A stretch of DNA of 64,000 bases, from contig CAMQGK010000130.1 of NCBI GenBank assembly GCA_947000775.1, forward strand, positions 3,974,001 through 4,038,000. The letters run 5' to 3'. The notes beneath the pieces were generated by a model. The model was not told where the DNA came from and ran no database searches. It saw only the letters and a list, made by a program, of their open reading frames with translations. Numbering within the stretch: position 1 is the stretch's first letter; the number at the start of each line of letters is the position of its first letter. Positions 13,871-63,309 of the stretch are shown piece by piece. A program made the translations under genes and the position numbers. Source of the DNA: Pterois miles. Taxonomy: Eukaryota; Chordata; Actinopteri; Perciformes; Scorpaenidae.

Positions 13871-14639
13871 ATTATTTGTTCCAGCTCTACGTCACATTAT
13901 TTGACGCTGTACATTCCCTCATAGCAACATATATAACGGATCCTTGTCTGCCGGTCACTCCCTCCTCCCCTAATCCCCGTCTCAGCGAGCGGGCGAGGTG
14001 CCACGCCGGCTCCTGGCACCCAGCGGTGCCAAGGCCTGGCTGCTGCTCCCAACATGGTCTGGGTAAGACCCCCCTCCCCACCCTCCCAACCCCACAGCCC
14101 GCCAAAAAGGTCAAGTGGAATCCCTGTGCTCACTTTAAATAAATCCTCCTTCCCGGGGCGGGTGATGATGGGTGGGAGCGACGTGGGACAGTCACCATTT
14201 GGTGCATTGTTCCAACAGCTCAACCATTAATACTTTAGTGTCTCCTCAACTGCTCAACACCAGTGTTGTTTGACATTTTAGCAAATCTGTGACTAAAACG
14301 TCCCCTTCAGGCTGCAGCGTTTCTGCCTGGCATTGGCAGACGGGCGAGTGTGAGGCCCGAAGCAGATCCATCCATCAATGTTGATGTCACTTATATAATT
14401 ACTTACATCTGGAGAGTACACAGCCCAGTACATGCAGCTTGTAGCCAGTAATTTATTACAGTTCATTGGTCATCTAGATCTAGTAGTAGTTCCCAACCTG
14501 CCAACCCTTAGGGGGGCGCAAAAAATAAATAACACTTACTGGATGACTTATACAAAAGTCTGTGTAACAAAGTTAGTAGGCCACATTCTGTTTAAACCCA
14601 GTGTCATATAAAGATATTAATAGTGTTGAAGTATTTATA

Positions 14640-16140
14640 CATTTAGATTCCAGTGGTGGCTGTGTAGGATTGTTTCATATCTCAGAGCATTGTAAAGTCG
14701 AAAAGACAAACTTCACTGAAAAGAGGTCAGTGTCGTCATTTCCAAAATTCACACCATGTTTCTGTCAGATTAATTATTCTGCTTCAGTAAAAATTTGTTG
14801 GAGTTTAGCCTTTCAAAAACAGCATTTTAACTGGATCGCTTTATTTAAACTGGAGAGGTTTTTGCTCGAGGATGTGTAATTTTTAAAATATACTTCTATC
14901 TAATGAATTATTCTGCTTCAATATTCATTTGTTGGTATTTAGCCTTTCATACACATTATAACTGTGGTATAAAAAAAAAAAATTGTTTGCTCTCCTGCTT
15001 GCTGTACACAAAGAAAGGCCCACACTGATAAGTTATGTTCATTAAAGAAAGATGATTTGTTTTTAAAATAATTTAATACATTGAATCGCTCTACTCAAAT
15101 TAGAGATGGTTTTGTTTGAGATCTGTTATCTTGTTTAGGGTGATGACTTTAGAAAATATAGAGGGTGGGGGCTCAAATGTTTTCAGATACAAGTAGGGGG
15201 GCTTCATCATTTCCAAAATCCTTAACAAAATTCTTGCTTTAATCCATATTTGTTGGCATTTAGCCTTTCAAAAACATTTTCATAGCAGTCAAAAGACAGT
15301 TTGCTATCCCTCTTGCTGCACGAGAGGCACGCACTGACGAGTTATATTCATAAAATAAAGTTTATTTATTCAAAAAACTCATTTAATACACTGCAATGTT
15401 CTGCTTCAATCTATATTTGTGGCATTTAGCCTTTGAAAAACAACATTTTCACTGCAGTCAAAAGACATTTAATACGCTGAGTCATTTTATTCAAATTTGA
15501 GAGGATTTTGTTTGAGGATTTGTCTTTTTTTTTAGGGTGATCACAGCAGAAAACATAAGGAGGTGGGGGCTCAGCTTTTCTTAGATATAATTAGGGGAGG
15601 CGTTGTCATTTCCAAAATGTTTTTATCTGGCAAAATATTCTGCTTCAGTCCATATTTGTTGGCAGTTAGCCTTTCAAAAACATTTTCACTACCATCAAAA
15701 GACAGTTTCCTCTCCCACTTGCCACACACAAAGAGAGATAAGATAAGATAAGATATTCATTTATTGGTCCCACAGTGGAGAAATTCACAAGGCATGTACT
15801 GACGAGTTTTATTCATTAAAGATGATGATCTTTAAAAAAAAAAAGTCGCTTTATTCAAACTAGAGAAGATTTTGTTTGAGGATTTGCAATTTTTTTTGGG
15901 GGATGACGTCAGAAAATATTTTCTTAGATACAAGTGGAGGAACTTCATCATTTCCATAATATATTTAATCAAAGAAAAAAAACTCCACTTCAATTCATAT
16001 TGAATTCAATCCATATTGGTAGTTCGCCAAAAATAACATTTTCAATGCGATGAATTACCTTACAAATTAAGGATTTCATTTGACAATCTGTAATATTATT
16101 TAGGGTGATGACGTCAGCTTTGCTTAGATACCAACAGGGG
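14640..16140 (+). repeat. Decayed tandem array of about six units
   Basis: The phrase CATATTTGTTGGCATTTAGC (with variants) followed by CTTTCAAAAACA recurs near 14805, 14922, 15250, 15412, 15650 and 16000. Between occurrences the order is a cytosine-rich hexanucleotide block, CACTGACGAGTTATATTCAT, TTTTGTTTGAGGATTTG, AGGGTGATGAC and CTTCATCATTTCCAAAAT. Unit length varies from about 120 to 360 bp, with heavy divergence and partial units. Confidence 0.75.
15736..15791 (-). mobile_element. SINE fragment inside the 14.6-16.1 kb array
   Basis: (AGATA)n followed by TTCATTTATTGGTCCCACAG and GAGAAATTCACA is the 3' tail part of the SINE seen in full at 62211-62544, 5'-truncated. It interrupts one array unit, so it is younger than the array. 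Confidence 0.8.
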
Positions 16141-17816
16141 TGTCTTCAAAGAAAATCTTTTTCCTGTGGTTCTGACATACTGTTATCTTTACCCTCTTAT
16201 CCCTTTTGAAATGCACCTTTTACATGCTGATTCTGGTGCAACAGGAGCATCATTTTGCTGCTGTGGTGTCTCTAGATGTTGCCATTCTTGCCTGTAAAAG
16301 TGGTGGCAATTCAAGCTGCTGCGAATAGCAGAACAGCCAGCTAAATGTGGAAGTCTGCTCTGTAATTCAGTTCTGGTCCTGCAGCGATAGCACACACACA
16401 GTGTTAAAGTTGCTCAGGCAGATAGCGGTGGGGCTGGAGTCGTGGCCATAGGGCGCTCCAGGTTTTATGACCAGAGCTGCTGAGCGGTGCTTCAGGACTT
16501 CACACTGAGCCCGTGTGCTGTCTTGTGAATGCTAATGACGCAAACGATGCATGGAAAAAGGAGGTTTTGACAGACACAAGGGAAACATCACATTGGCGGC
16601 AGCTTCTTAGGACACACAGCAGTGAACTTGTACAGACGCTGTATTGTGCTGTAGCTGACAGGGAGTGGTTCATTTGGTATTACAGTCGCCGCAGAGCGCG
16701 GCAATCCTTAAAGAGGCTCCATCAGGCAGCGTTCAGGGTCACGCCGCCCCTTCTGCGCCACCGTTACACACTGATGCATCACAATCAAACATGTATTAAA
16801 ATGCTCAATTAGACGGCTTGCAATGAAGGAACATAACTGTCACAAAAATCATATGATTACATAAATAAATCAGCAGCTGGTGCAGCACACATTCTTCACT
16901 CACTGCACATATTCTTGAAATTAAATTAAAAAAAAAACACAAAAAAAAAACACAGTGGGGTCACGAGGGTGGCCGTCAACTGAGCCGAGTTAATCATACA
17001 CCAGACTCTTAGCGGACTGCTCTCACGGACAATTACGCTCAATGGTGAGCTAATGAGAAATTTTTCAATCACTGCGAAGCACATAAGAGCCTTCTGGTGA
17101 TGGCACGCACACACAATCCAGTATCCTCTGTCCTCTTCACACACAAACACCTGCCTCTCTGCTGACCTTTCCCTCCCACACCTGCGTGGATCTGGGCTCT
17201 TGTCCGGGGATAAAACCAGCTCAACTTGGGAGGTGAATGACCCTCAATCCCTCCCTCGAGCTCCTCCATCCCCCTGGCTCTATTCTCGGCGGAGAACGAG
17301 GTGGTGATTCAACCACGGGGCGGGAAAAAGAATGAGCTTCGGGAAGAAAAAAGATTTTTTTTAAGCGCCTGAGCAAAAAGAAGTGGCAGCGTCGCTCCTG
17401 CATGCAGCTGCAGATTGGAAAAATAATCACGCTTTATTGTCGCTGATGAGCTTTTGCAAGTGTCACATAAAAAAAAAAAAAAAGAAAAGGACAATGGTAG
17501 GAGCGGTGCCAAACAGCTGGGATATTGTCTGCAGAAGATGTAGAATACTAAACAGAGCTTGCATTGTGAAACAAAAGCTCAAACACACCATATCTGAGGG
17601 CAACAGCTTTGCATCACCTGCTTGCCATTTCTGAGGGGAAAAAAAAACAGCACTTACGACGGACGCACAGCAAGTGCAGCCACAAACATTATCACGACTA
17701 CGCAATGAATTGCCAAACACAGCAACGGACTGAGAAGAAATTCAGCGTGCACCCTGCCTGCCTGACAAAAAAATCAGACATCAAATAAACAGCTAATTAG
17801 CTTTCTAATGCTGGTG

Positions 17817-18177
17817 CACAGCTGCACAGTGGTGCAGTGGTTAGCACTGTCGCCTCACAGCCAGAAGGTCGCAAGTTCAAATCCAGCTCTGGGCGCTTCT
17901 GTGTGGAGTTTGCATGTTCTTCCTGTTTTAGCGTAGGTTTTCTCCAGGTTCTCCAGCTCCCTCCCGCAGTCCAAAAACATAAATTTTAAATTAATTGAAG
18001 ATTATTTTAATTGAAGCCCATAGGTTGTGTCTCTATGTGCCCTGCGATGGACTGGCAACCTGTCTAGGGTGTACCCCGCCTTCGCCCATTGCCAGCTGGG
18101 AGCCAGCTCCCCCACCCACCCCCGGCAACCCCCAACAGGATAAGCGGTTGAAGATGGATGGATGGATGGGTGGATGG
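17817..18177 (+). mobile_element. tRNA-derived SINE with (GATG)n tail
   Basis: The head has a polymerase III A-box-like GTGCAGTGGTTAGCACTG and a B-box-like AGTTCAAATCC. The body carries GTGTGGAGTTTGCATGTTCT and CAACCTGTCTAGGGTGTACC, the tail shared with teleost LINE/SINE families, ending in GATGGATGGATGG. A 9-bp target-site duplication ATGCTGGTG lies at 17808-17816 and 18178-18186. It inserted in the R3HDM1 intron about 0.9 kb from the probable leader exon. Confidence 0.9.
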
Positions 18178-19018
18178 ATGCTGGTGTGTGCTTGTGGCGC
18201 CGCAATAAAATAAAATTGATTTTGCCGTTTTTTTTTGCTAAGCCGAGTAACTAATCCCCCATTTTCTAGCCATTTCTGCTAATTGCAAAAGCGAGGGAAA
18301 GCACTGACAGGGGAGCTGTGTAATTGGACCAGAAAACGATTAGCGCGAAGCTTATGAAATTATATCACTTTCATACACTGCCTGCCTCGATTTCGGGGGG
18401 CGACTGAGGCAGTGTCAGTTTAAGGAACTGCCTGTAATAGACTGAATTAACTGTGGGGGAAAAAAACACAACATAAACAGGCACAAATGAGGCTCTAATT
18501 GCGCTCTGCCTCCAGGTCGCGTAAGGCGATGGGAGCGCCAGAGCAGAGGCGCAGCCAGCATTAATAAATTAAATCCACAGCAGAGCATGTAGGTAATCCA
18601 TTACCTATCCCACAGGAGGGCTTCCAGGGAATATCAATCTAGACAATTAGAGAAGAAACAATAAACACAGAAAACATGCAAGTCTAGCAGTTTTAATCTA
18701 TGGAGCCTTTACGAGAGGAACTCAAAAAGTCTCATTAAAAGTCCATTTGCGGGCAACACCTGCAGAACAAACGGCTTGGATGGAGAACAATGCGGCTGAT
18801 CTCAGGCTAATTATCCTCGTAATGAGAAGCAGATCTAGTCGCGAGGAGATCTGGAAAAGCTCGGCGACTTACAGCACGCCACGTTTAGTTTATCAAGCCC
18901 AAGACTTGCGATGATAAAAGAAAAGCTGATGCATCTTGTTTTGAATATGATACCAGAAGAAAATATGAAAAGCAAAGCAGAAATAGCATGCGAGGTGGCT
19001 CGAAGCTGCAGGACCTAC

Positions 19019-19245
19019 CTGCCCGGCAGCTCTGCCCTCCATCCCTTCCGCTACTCAACCGCTTAGCTTCCATCGCACAGGAGGCACAGGCTTTTTTTTT
19101 TTTTTTTTGCCAGAGAGGAGGCTGGAGTCGCCTCCCAGCTCGCTCCTCGGCAGCTGCCTCCTGCTCGCTCGCTCGACTGAGTGAGAGTGGAGGACGGTGG
19201 AGCGGGGAGTGTAAAAGGGAAGAGGGCGAGGGAGAGTGGGTGTCA

Positions 19246-19250
<5 letters not shown>
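19019..19250 (-). promoter_or_regulatory. r3hdm1: Probable R3HDM1 leader exon (5' UTR) and its promoter side
   Basis: On the minus strand a GC-rich stretch ends with the strong donor GGGCAG|GTAGGT (last exon base 19019). It begins next to a long CT tract (19252-19317 read on minus). The sequence has a CpG-rich character unlike the flanking intron. It holds an ATG at 19073-19071 with G at -3 and +4. If this exon splices to 3609, that ATG opens a 32-codon frame ending at the R3HDM1 start codon. The right border given is only the edge of the CT tract. No transcript evidence is available, so exon status is inferred. Confidence 0.45.
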
Positions 19251-19251
<1 letters not shown>

Positions 19252-19304
<53 letters not shown>

Positions 19305-19317
19305 AGGGAGAGGGAGG
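19252..19317 (+). repeat. GA microsatellite grading into GAGAGG
   Basis: Pure GA then GGGAGA steps. On the minus strand it is a CT tract directly upstream of the probable R3HDM1 leader exon. Confidence 0.95.
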
Positions 19318-19349
19318 GTGCTGCGAAAGCACAAGTCTACCTGCCACAA

Positions 19350-21840
19350 CCCATCAAGCCAGCCAGCCTTGGAGACAGCGCCAAATCAACAGCTGGCCCC
19401 TGTGTGATGTCAGAGCCTCGGCAGCCAGTCACGGCGGGCCGGCGCTACGACTGAACCAAAGTCGCCGGCTAAACGGGGCTCTTCATTAGCTACTCTGCTT
19501 TAGGGTGGAGGCAGAGAAGGGAGGAAGGGGGGGGGGGGGAGAGAAAGGGCAGGCAGGGACATGGGATAGATGGAAGGAGACGGAGGGGAGGAAACAGGGA
19601 GGGTGAAGCAGCAAAGAGGAGCACAGAAAACGGGAGGAGGAGGAGGACGGGATGTTGCGCGGCCAGCTAGGTGCTCAGCGACCAGGTGGAGAGTCGATGG
19701 GGAGGCGCTGGCCGCTGCGAGGCCGAGCTGTTCGCTGGGCTACCTTCCCGTTAAAAGCTGGCACCCTGCTTCTCACACAAGAAAGATAATCCCACACACT
19801 CAGAGACAGAGAGACGCCACCTGAAACACCACCCAGTAAAATACTGCAATAAAATCAGATATTGGAAAAAACTGCATGAGGACACACAAACCGCACCCCT
19901 ATTTCATCTGAATGAGATGATTTAATCAAGGAAAAAATGGATCACAGCCTCCCCTCGGCTTGTTTAGTGTCCTCTCCGCACATGTGACAATTGAGCTCTG
20001 AAAATATTCATCTCCGAGTGACTGACAGGCCGTCAAAGACACAAACAGGGTCCTGTGCGCAGTCTAGACTGCCATAATGTGATTGTTTTCGTCCTTTCAG
20101 TCACTCACAGACTTTTAACAGCAAACACAGTGGGCGGAAAAAGTTCCTGCTGTCACTAAGCAACCGACACCGGGCTGCGACAGCACCGATCCGATCTCAT
20201 AATTGTGCCATTCGTTATGCCAGGGTCTCTGAAGGATTGTGCTTCCCTTAATCTCATGAAAAGGTCACAGATTGAACAAACAATTTATGGATAGGCGGAT
20301 GAATTATTTAATGGGCCAAATATTATAGGAGAGAGATCCCCCTCACCACCACCTTGGAAGGGACAATGAATTATTTAGTCACCATCTTTTTGGTGAAAGC
20401 TATTACACAGCATCCTCAACCTCTGTATCTGATAATGTCATCCAATGTGCACCTGCGTAATGAATGGTCAACAGAGCAACGGCAGCGGGCGAAACAGTTA
20501 TGGCAAACAATTATTTTAAGCCTCGGAGGGGAGCAATTGTGCAATAATTTAGTGTACTTTTCTGTCAGCAGGTAAAAACAGTTATTTATCTGTGATATCA
20601 CTCCAACATGAACATAACCTGACTGAGAGCTTTGAAATCAGCACACACGGCGACTAAGTGTGGCCATAAATACCTATAAACTGTACACACAACTAACAAT
20701 ATGTGATGCATGTATCGCCAAAGATTAACGCATCATCTCCACTCTCTAAAAACAGCAGCCGGAGGGACTGATGCCTCCACAGCATCCACTCTGCACCTCC
20801 ACCCACCAGGCTCCGCTGGTACCTTAATGAAACCGACTACCATCATGGTGCTCAGCAGCTTCAACCTTGCTCAGTACCATCTCTGCCAAGCCGATAACTG
20901 GGCAAGTGCATCAGAATTATGGTGGGTATGGCTCACTTATTACACAAAATGAGTTATTATATGCATGATTTATGAGCTTATAAAAGCATAAATCTGACAA
21001 CAGTAATGGAGTTGTACTAAATGACTGCATGTCAATTTTAACTATACTAAAAAGGCTTTAAAAAAAAACTATTACATCTTTGCAAAAAAAAAAAAAAAAA
21101 AAAAAACATTAGAATCCCTAAAAATGTCTGGTTGCTTATGCACTAAATTACACTGCATAATTCATAATTTTAATTCTCATTTACAGTCCTCTATACACAA
21201 GCCTTAATATTAGAGGACTATTTTCCCTCTATTTGTCACTTCAAATACAACCACCTTTCCCCCTTATTTAGTAAACACTGCCACTTTTGTTTGTTTATTA
21301 ATTCGTGGGCATGATTAGTTAGTTTCCCAATCATGCATATACCACAAAGAGATCCATATTACAGCACAGAGGCAAGTGTGGACTATAACTCGAAATACAT
21401 TTATTAATCATTTAAAGCTCTTAACTGCTAGTTTTTGCACGCTATTCCGCCCCACACCACCAGACTCCATTACAATTTTTGCAATTTTAATGTTCCCACG
21501 GTGACAACAACCCCCCTTCACCTTCAGCCATCTATATTTGATAATTCATACATGTAACTAAAATTCGGCCGATAAGACATGGAAGTAATCAGCGAAACAG
21601 CTCAATTAAGGCGAACTGAAATGGCTTCACGTTAGCACACACCGTGCGTTGCCGCATATCACCGGGAGAAAAGCAGCAGTCAAACCAGGCCTAAAAGTTG
21701 TTGAATGAAGCTGTATTATTCAATTAATGGCGTTTGCGTGTTCGGGACGAATGCCGAATTGGAGTATGGTCGCTTACGATTTGGAGACACCGTTTACTTT
21801 TTGGGTGTGTGCTTTTGCCGAAGAGCAAGGCAGCATTAAG
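19350..21840. other. Interval between R3HDM1 and ZRANB3 5' ends
   Basis: GC-rich purine-biased sequence (19500-19760, with a G run near 19530), then AT-richer apparently unique sequence with an A run at 21087-21106. No exon can be supported. Confidence 0.4.
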
Positions 21841-22620
21841 AGACACATCCAGGTCGTGTCGGGGCTAAGCTAACGATTATTATTACCTGCTTGCTAACGC
21901 CTGAAAACGGTTTAACACCGGCGATTGCACGCACTAGCAACAGAGATGTTTACTGCTAACTAGCTCGTGTTACATGGTTATAACAACCCGGTTTATTTTA
22001 TTTATTTATTTTTTGGTTGTTGGACACAATACTGCATATATCTAATGTTGGCTTACCGCTTTGGTTTACACTCGGTGCACACAGCCGTAGTCTCTACCGA
22101 GGGTGAAGTAGCTAGTGTTAGTGGCGGAGTAAAGGAGAAGCGGCGGAGTCCAGCAGCCTGGCAGAGTGCGTCAGATCCTCACGTTAGACACGTAGGGTGT
22201 TGAAAATATGTCACGTCTTGTCGTTGCTTGATTTGTTTCTGCGTTATGATCGCACGCATGCACGTATTTTTGTCTGACAATTTCGTCACACACACGTTTC
22301 TTTTTTTTAGTTTGAGTTGAATTGTGATAATATTAGATCAGAAAGTCACCGGAAGTTGCTTTAATAACCGCGGATTCCCGGTGGCGTAAACCGAGTGAGC
22401 CTTAAATTTGCCGCGAAACTTTGCAGCGTTTCGGTTCAAGTCTGGTGTCTCATTAAACCAGCTGGTTAGCAGAGAATCATTCCGGGTAGGCTAACCACTC
22501 ACGTTGGTTTTCTGCTTGATTTTGTGTTACATGTGCTGCTCCTGAGTCACGATGTCATAGCAACGCTTTGTGTGGCAGATCGGGTCTGCTTAGAGGAGCA
22601 CATATGTAGCATGTGGCACA
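21840..22620 (+). promoter_or_regulatory. Candidate ZRANB3 promoter and first noncoding exon region
   Basis: ZRANB3 needs an upstream noncoding exon because the exon at 24134 begins inside 5' UTR. This stretch is CpG-richer than its surroundings and holds a canonical ETS site, CCGGAAGT, at 22349-22356, typical of TATA-less housekeeping promoters. Possible donors on the plus strand include GTGAGC at 22394 and GTAGGC at 22485, but none can be chosen from sequence alone. Confidence 0.35.
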
Positions 22621-22639
22621 CATGGAGCATGTATGTTAG

Positions 22640-23650
22640 CTTGCTAGCTTCCCCTTCTTTATGGGGTTTCCACTAACACGGTAGCCAGGCACCAAATGCA
22701 ACATGTACGAACATAAATGTGTATTCGGTATTAAAACTAATATATTTTTGGGTTTAAATACGAGTGGTGCTTTTATTTCTAAAGGCAAGTTTGTGTACAT
22801 CCGGTTTGTGCTGCTAGCGCTAAACTTTAGCTAACAAAGTTAGAACTTCGCGAGCTAACTGCAAGATATGCCTTGCCTTCATTTATGGGTTTAAGGACGA
22901 TTTTATTTCTAAAGGTAAGTTTCTGTACATCCGGTTTGTGTTGCTAGCTCTGGCTTGCTAGCTTTAAGTTTAGCTAACAAAGTTATAAATTTACTATCTA
23001 TCGGCAAAGATATGCCTTACCTTGGCGCATTTAGGTGGTTTCGGTTGCAAATTAACGATCAGTATTGATTGCCCTCTTGCTAGATACCAGAGTAAACTGC
23101 AACATGATAATAAACCCAGTGTAGAGTGATGCTTTTATTTCTATAGGCAAGTTTGATTACTTCCGGTTTGTGCTGCTCCATCCAGTGCCATGGTACAGCC
23201 CGATTTCTTCAAAGTATTATAACTCCAGATCTGTTATTTGCATCCTTAATTTTGTATTAAGTTGTTTTGAACATGTTCTTTAGGTCCTCTAATTAATATA
23301 TTGCTTGTAAAGTAAAGTTTAAACTCAATCCATACAACTTACATGTTACAGCTAACATAAGTTTATAATTTAGCTAGCTAACTAAATGATATTACCTTAC
23401 TGTGATGCGTTTAGGTGGTTGTTGTTGAAAGTTTAATTTGTGGTTGTTATTATAATCCAAATTTGCTCTTTACACCCTTAATTGTGCATGAAGTTGTTTG
23501 CCAACATCTTCTTTAAGTAATGAATATATCTCAATACATACAACTTTAGCTAAAGTCATAATTTAGCTAGCAACGCGTAAGATACTGCCTTGCCTTGATG
23601 CATTTAGGTGTTTTTGGTGGAAAATTAATATCAAATTTAATTTGTGATTG
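22640..23650 (+). repeat. Decayed tandem array upstream of the ZRANB3 start exon
   Basis: The block TTTTATTTCTAAAGG(C/T)AAGT followed by (A/T)CCGGTTTGTG(C/T)TGCT recurs at 22771, 22901 and 23132. The block TTAGCTA(A/G)C with ATATGCCTT(G/A)CCTT recurs near 22830, 22970, 23370 and 23560. GCATTTAGGTG(G/T)TT recurs near 23028, 23409 and 23601. At least five diverged partial units are visible. Confidence 0.75.
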
Positions 23651-23778
23651 TTGTTATTACAGATTATTATTTTATTATAAATGATCGAAAGGTGATTTTG
23701 TTATATAATGAGCACAACTTGCTGTCTGACTTCTATCTGGACAACAGTGTTCTTATGGGATACTGTTTTAGACACTTG

Positions 23779-23782
<4 letters not shown>

Positions 23783-23820
<38 letters not shown>
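23783..23820 (+). repeat. TG microsatellite, 19 units
   Basis: Uninterrupted TG dinucleotides about 310 bp upstream of the ZRANB3 start exon. Confidence 0.98.
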
Positions 23821-23824
<4 letters not shown>

Positions 23825-24190
23825 TTGTTGGTGCACACTCACCAATAACTAATTACATGTGGAGTCAGTCAGAAAGGTCTGCATGGATTGACCAGGACAG
23901 CACGAGGTGAGGCAACACCAAAAAGATGCTGTTGTAACTGTGGGCAGCTGAGACAGGCAACTTTTACCATCTCATGTAAAATTCAGGCTTCTTTTGTCCA
24001 CCATACTGCGTCAACCAGCTTCTAATAATGGCATTCCTGTCAGTGCTAGCAGGCAGCAGAAGGAAGCTTCTTATCATTATTATGAAACATGTATAAATCA
24101 GCTATCAATTTACCAACCTTTTTTTTTCTCCAGTCTAAAATCGGAGCTGGCTGACTGAGCAAGGGCTGAGAAACTGATGAGGACTCGCGA

Positions 24191-61449
<37,259 letters not shown>

Positions 61450-62210
61450 GTAACCTCAGGCACCTGTATCTTCTAAAATGTGTTCAAGGGAATAGTACAC
61501 AGCTACATACAGCAACAGTGGTGCGTTTTGGGAGAAATTCAGAGCACTACTGGCTCAGATTATAAAGCAAGAGATTATAAAAGCATCGTCGAGTTCATGT
61601 AATGTTCTCCAATAAGAACAAACTGTTCCATAGGATACAACACATGACCTGAGTTACCCCCCAAACAATTTTTCCACACACAACTCCAATCTGGACGAAC
61701 ACAATACCCTGCTGATTACAGGGACACGCTTATTTATTTCTAAGTATATACAGTATGGTATGTATGGTACATTGATGTTACTATATGAGCAGGGTCTGAA
61801 ATGAACTTCGCATGTACTTGTATTTGTCACTCAGAAATTTTATCTGCCACTTTTGAAATCTCGGCGCTAAATGAAGGAATAACATTTTAGATCTGCTGTC
61901 ACAAACAACATTACATGCATGGTAAATTACAGTTTTCGAAGTACACCTTAACTTGTGGGGGAGCCCTGTTTTCGGGGGTGGGAGGGTACTGTACACAGTA
62001 CTGTGTTGTACTTTGTTTTTGCCATCTGTAGTGGTTATTTGCATAAAAAAATGCAATTTAAATGATTATTTATTTCAATATGTACTTTTGCATCGGTGGT
62101 TTTAATGATGTATTATAAGCTGCTTAGAGCGAGTGTTAGGAAGTAAAACAGGTCATAATACTCTAATATTTTATATTGATTTGAAAACATCTTAAAACAA
62201 CTGAATTTAG

Positions 62211-62544
62211 AAGAAGAAGAAGAAGATGATCTACCTTTATTAGTCCCACAGTGGGGAAATTCAATTTACACTCTGTTTAACTCATACATGGTACATGCAG
62301 ACCTGAAACACACATACATGCAGTAATGGAGAGATGTCAGAGTGAGGGGGCTGCTCCTGACAAGCGCCCTGAGCAGTTGGGGGTTTGGTGCCTTGCTCAG
62401 GGGCACCTCGGCAGTGTCCAAGAGGCAAACTGGCACCTCTCCAGCCACCAGTTCACACTCAGTTTTTTTGGTCCATGTCGGGACTTGAACCGGTGACCCT
62501 CCGGTTCCCAAGCCAACTCCCTACAGACTGAGCTACTGCCGCCC
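62211..62544 (-). mobile_element. Full-length tRNA-derived SINE
   Basis: On the minus strand the head reads GGGCGGCAGTAGCTCAGTCT (A box) and GGTTCAAGTCC (B box), followed by a body with GGTGCCCCTGAGCAAGGCAC and GTCAGGAGCAGCCCC and a 3' tail of CTTC repeats. ATTTAG at 62205-62210 and 62545-62550 is the target-site duplication. Fragments of the same family are at 15736, 30008, 32056 and 63310. Confidence 0.93.
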
Positions 62545-62869
62545 ATTTAGTGAAGTTCCTCACAAAAAGTTTAATTTTACAAGATTGTACTTGGACACAT
62601 CATGATAACATAATTTACTTTCACCCAGAAGTCATTTCACTGAGCGGAACTTGAATGCCTCATAATGTAAATCTGTGGCACCTCTGTTAACGTTAGTAGC
62701 TCGGGTATTTATCCAAGCAGGACTGCGCTGTCCACCTGTTAGCAGCAGGTAACGTTGCTAACTCTCCTCAACACAGATTTATTGTTCAGTGTCAAATTAT
62801 CAGGGTAAAAATATGGTGCGCCCCTCAGGTTTAGTAGCGGCATGCTGTTGAGCGGATTTATAGAGAACT

Positions 62870-63240
62870 GGATCCAGCGTTGGAGGCGGGGCCCTGTTCA
62901 TTCCTGTGAAAGCTGCTTGGTGGCGCATGAAGCCAATCTTCCACATCCATTGGGCCCATCAGGCATGTGCAGTAGCATCCGCTCGGTCACATGACTCTGT
63001 CCTGAGGTCACACCATTGTCACGGCGTGTGCTGTTGTTAAGATCTGGGTGTCCTTCACTTGAACAGAGAAAGGGAAATAAGTCTGGATTCAGCTATTAGT
63101 GTGTTTTACAACTTTTAGGACCTAATGATTTAAATAAGGACTATTAGAGTGTTCGTACTGGGAAGCTGAGTTACAGACGTCTCTTTCTCAGTTAAAGTCT
63201 ATGGGAAAAAGTCTCTTTGGGCCCAGAGACGTCACTTGAC
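62870..63240 (+). repeat. Dispersed repeat shared with 35.04-35.37 kb
   Basis: Best preserved from 63068 (GAAAGGGAAATAAGTCTGG) to 63220. The part before 63060 is only loosely alike. Confidence 0.7.
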
Positions 63241-63309
63241 AGACACAGAAGTTGCAGTACCACCGTCTGACCACTACTGGAGAGAACTGGTCTCTGGTCC
63301 CAAACAAAT

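Larger units (their letters stand above)
3610..19018 (-). other. R3HDM1 intron of about 15.4 kb
   Basis: Lies between the probable leader exon and the first coding exon. No coding exon seen on either strand. 3.7-6.7 kb is AT-rich with nothing recognised; 7.2-8.4, 11.5-12.2 and 16.2-17.8 kb look unique and of balanced composition; the rest is largely the repeats listed separately. Confidence 0.5.

Noticed and set aside
17817..17900. Functional tRNA gene
   Set aside because: Box A and B are present, but no cloverleaf can close and a SINE body follows with target-site duplications.
18885..19349. 154-codon minus-strand frame
   Set aside because: It crosses the CT tract and the donor at 19018 into intron; only the short part from the ATG at 19073 is of interest, as a possible upstream ORF.
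22160..22202. Donor near 22190 as the end of ZRANB3 exon 1
   Set aside because: CAC|GTAGGG is a poor donor and other candidates nearby are as good; cannot be decided without transcripts.
62460..62544. Functional tRNA gene on minus
   Set aside because: tRNA-like head of the SINE; the body and CTTC tail follow directly.
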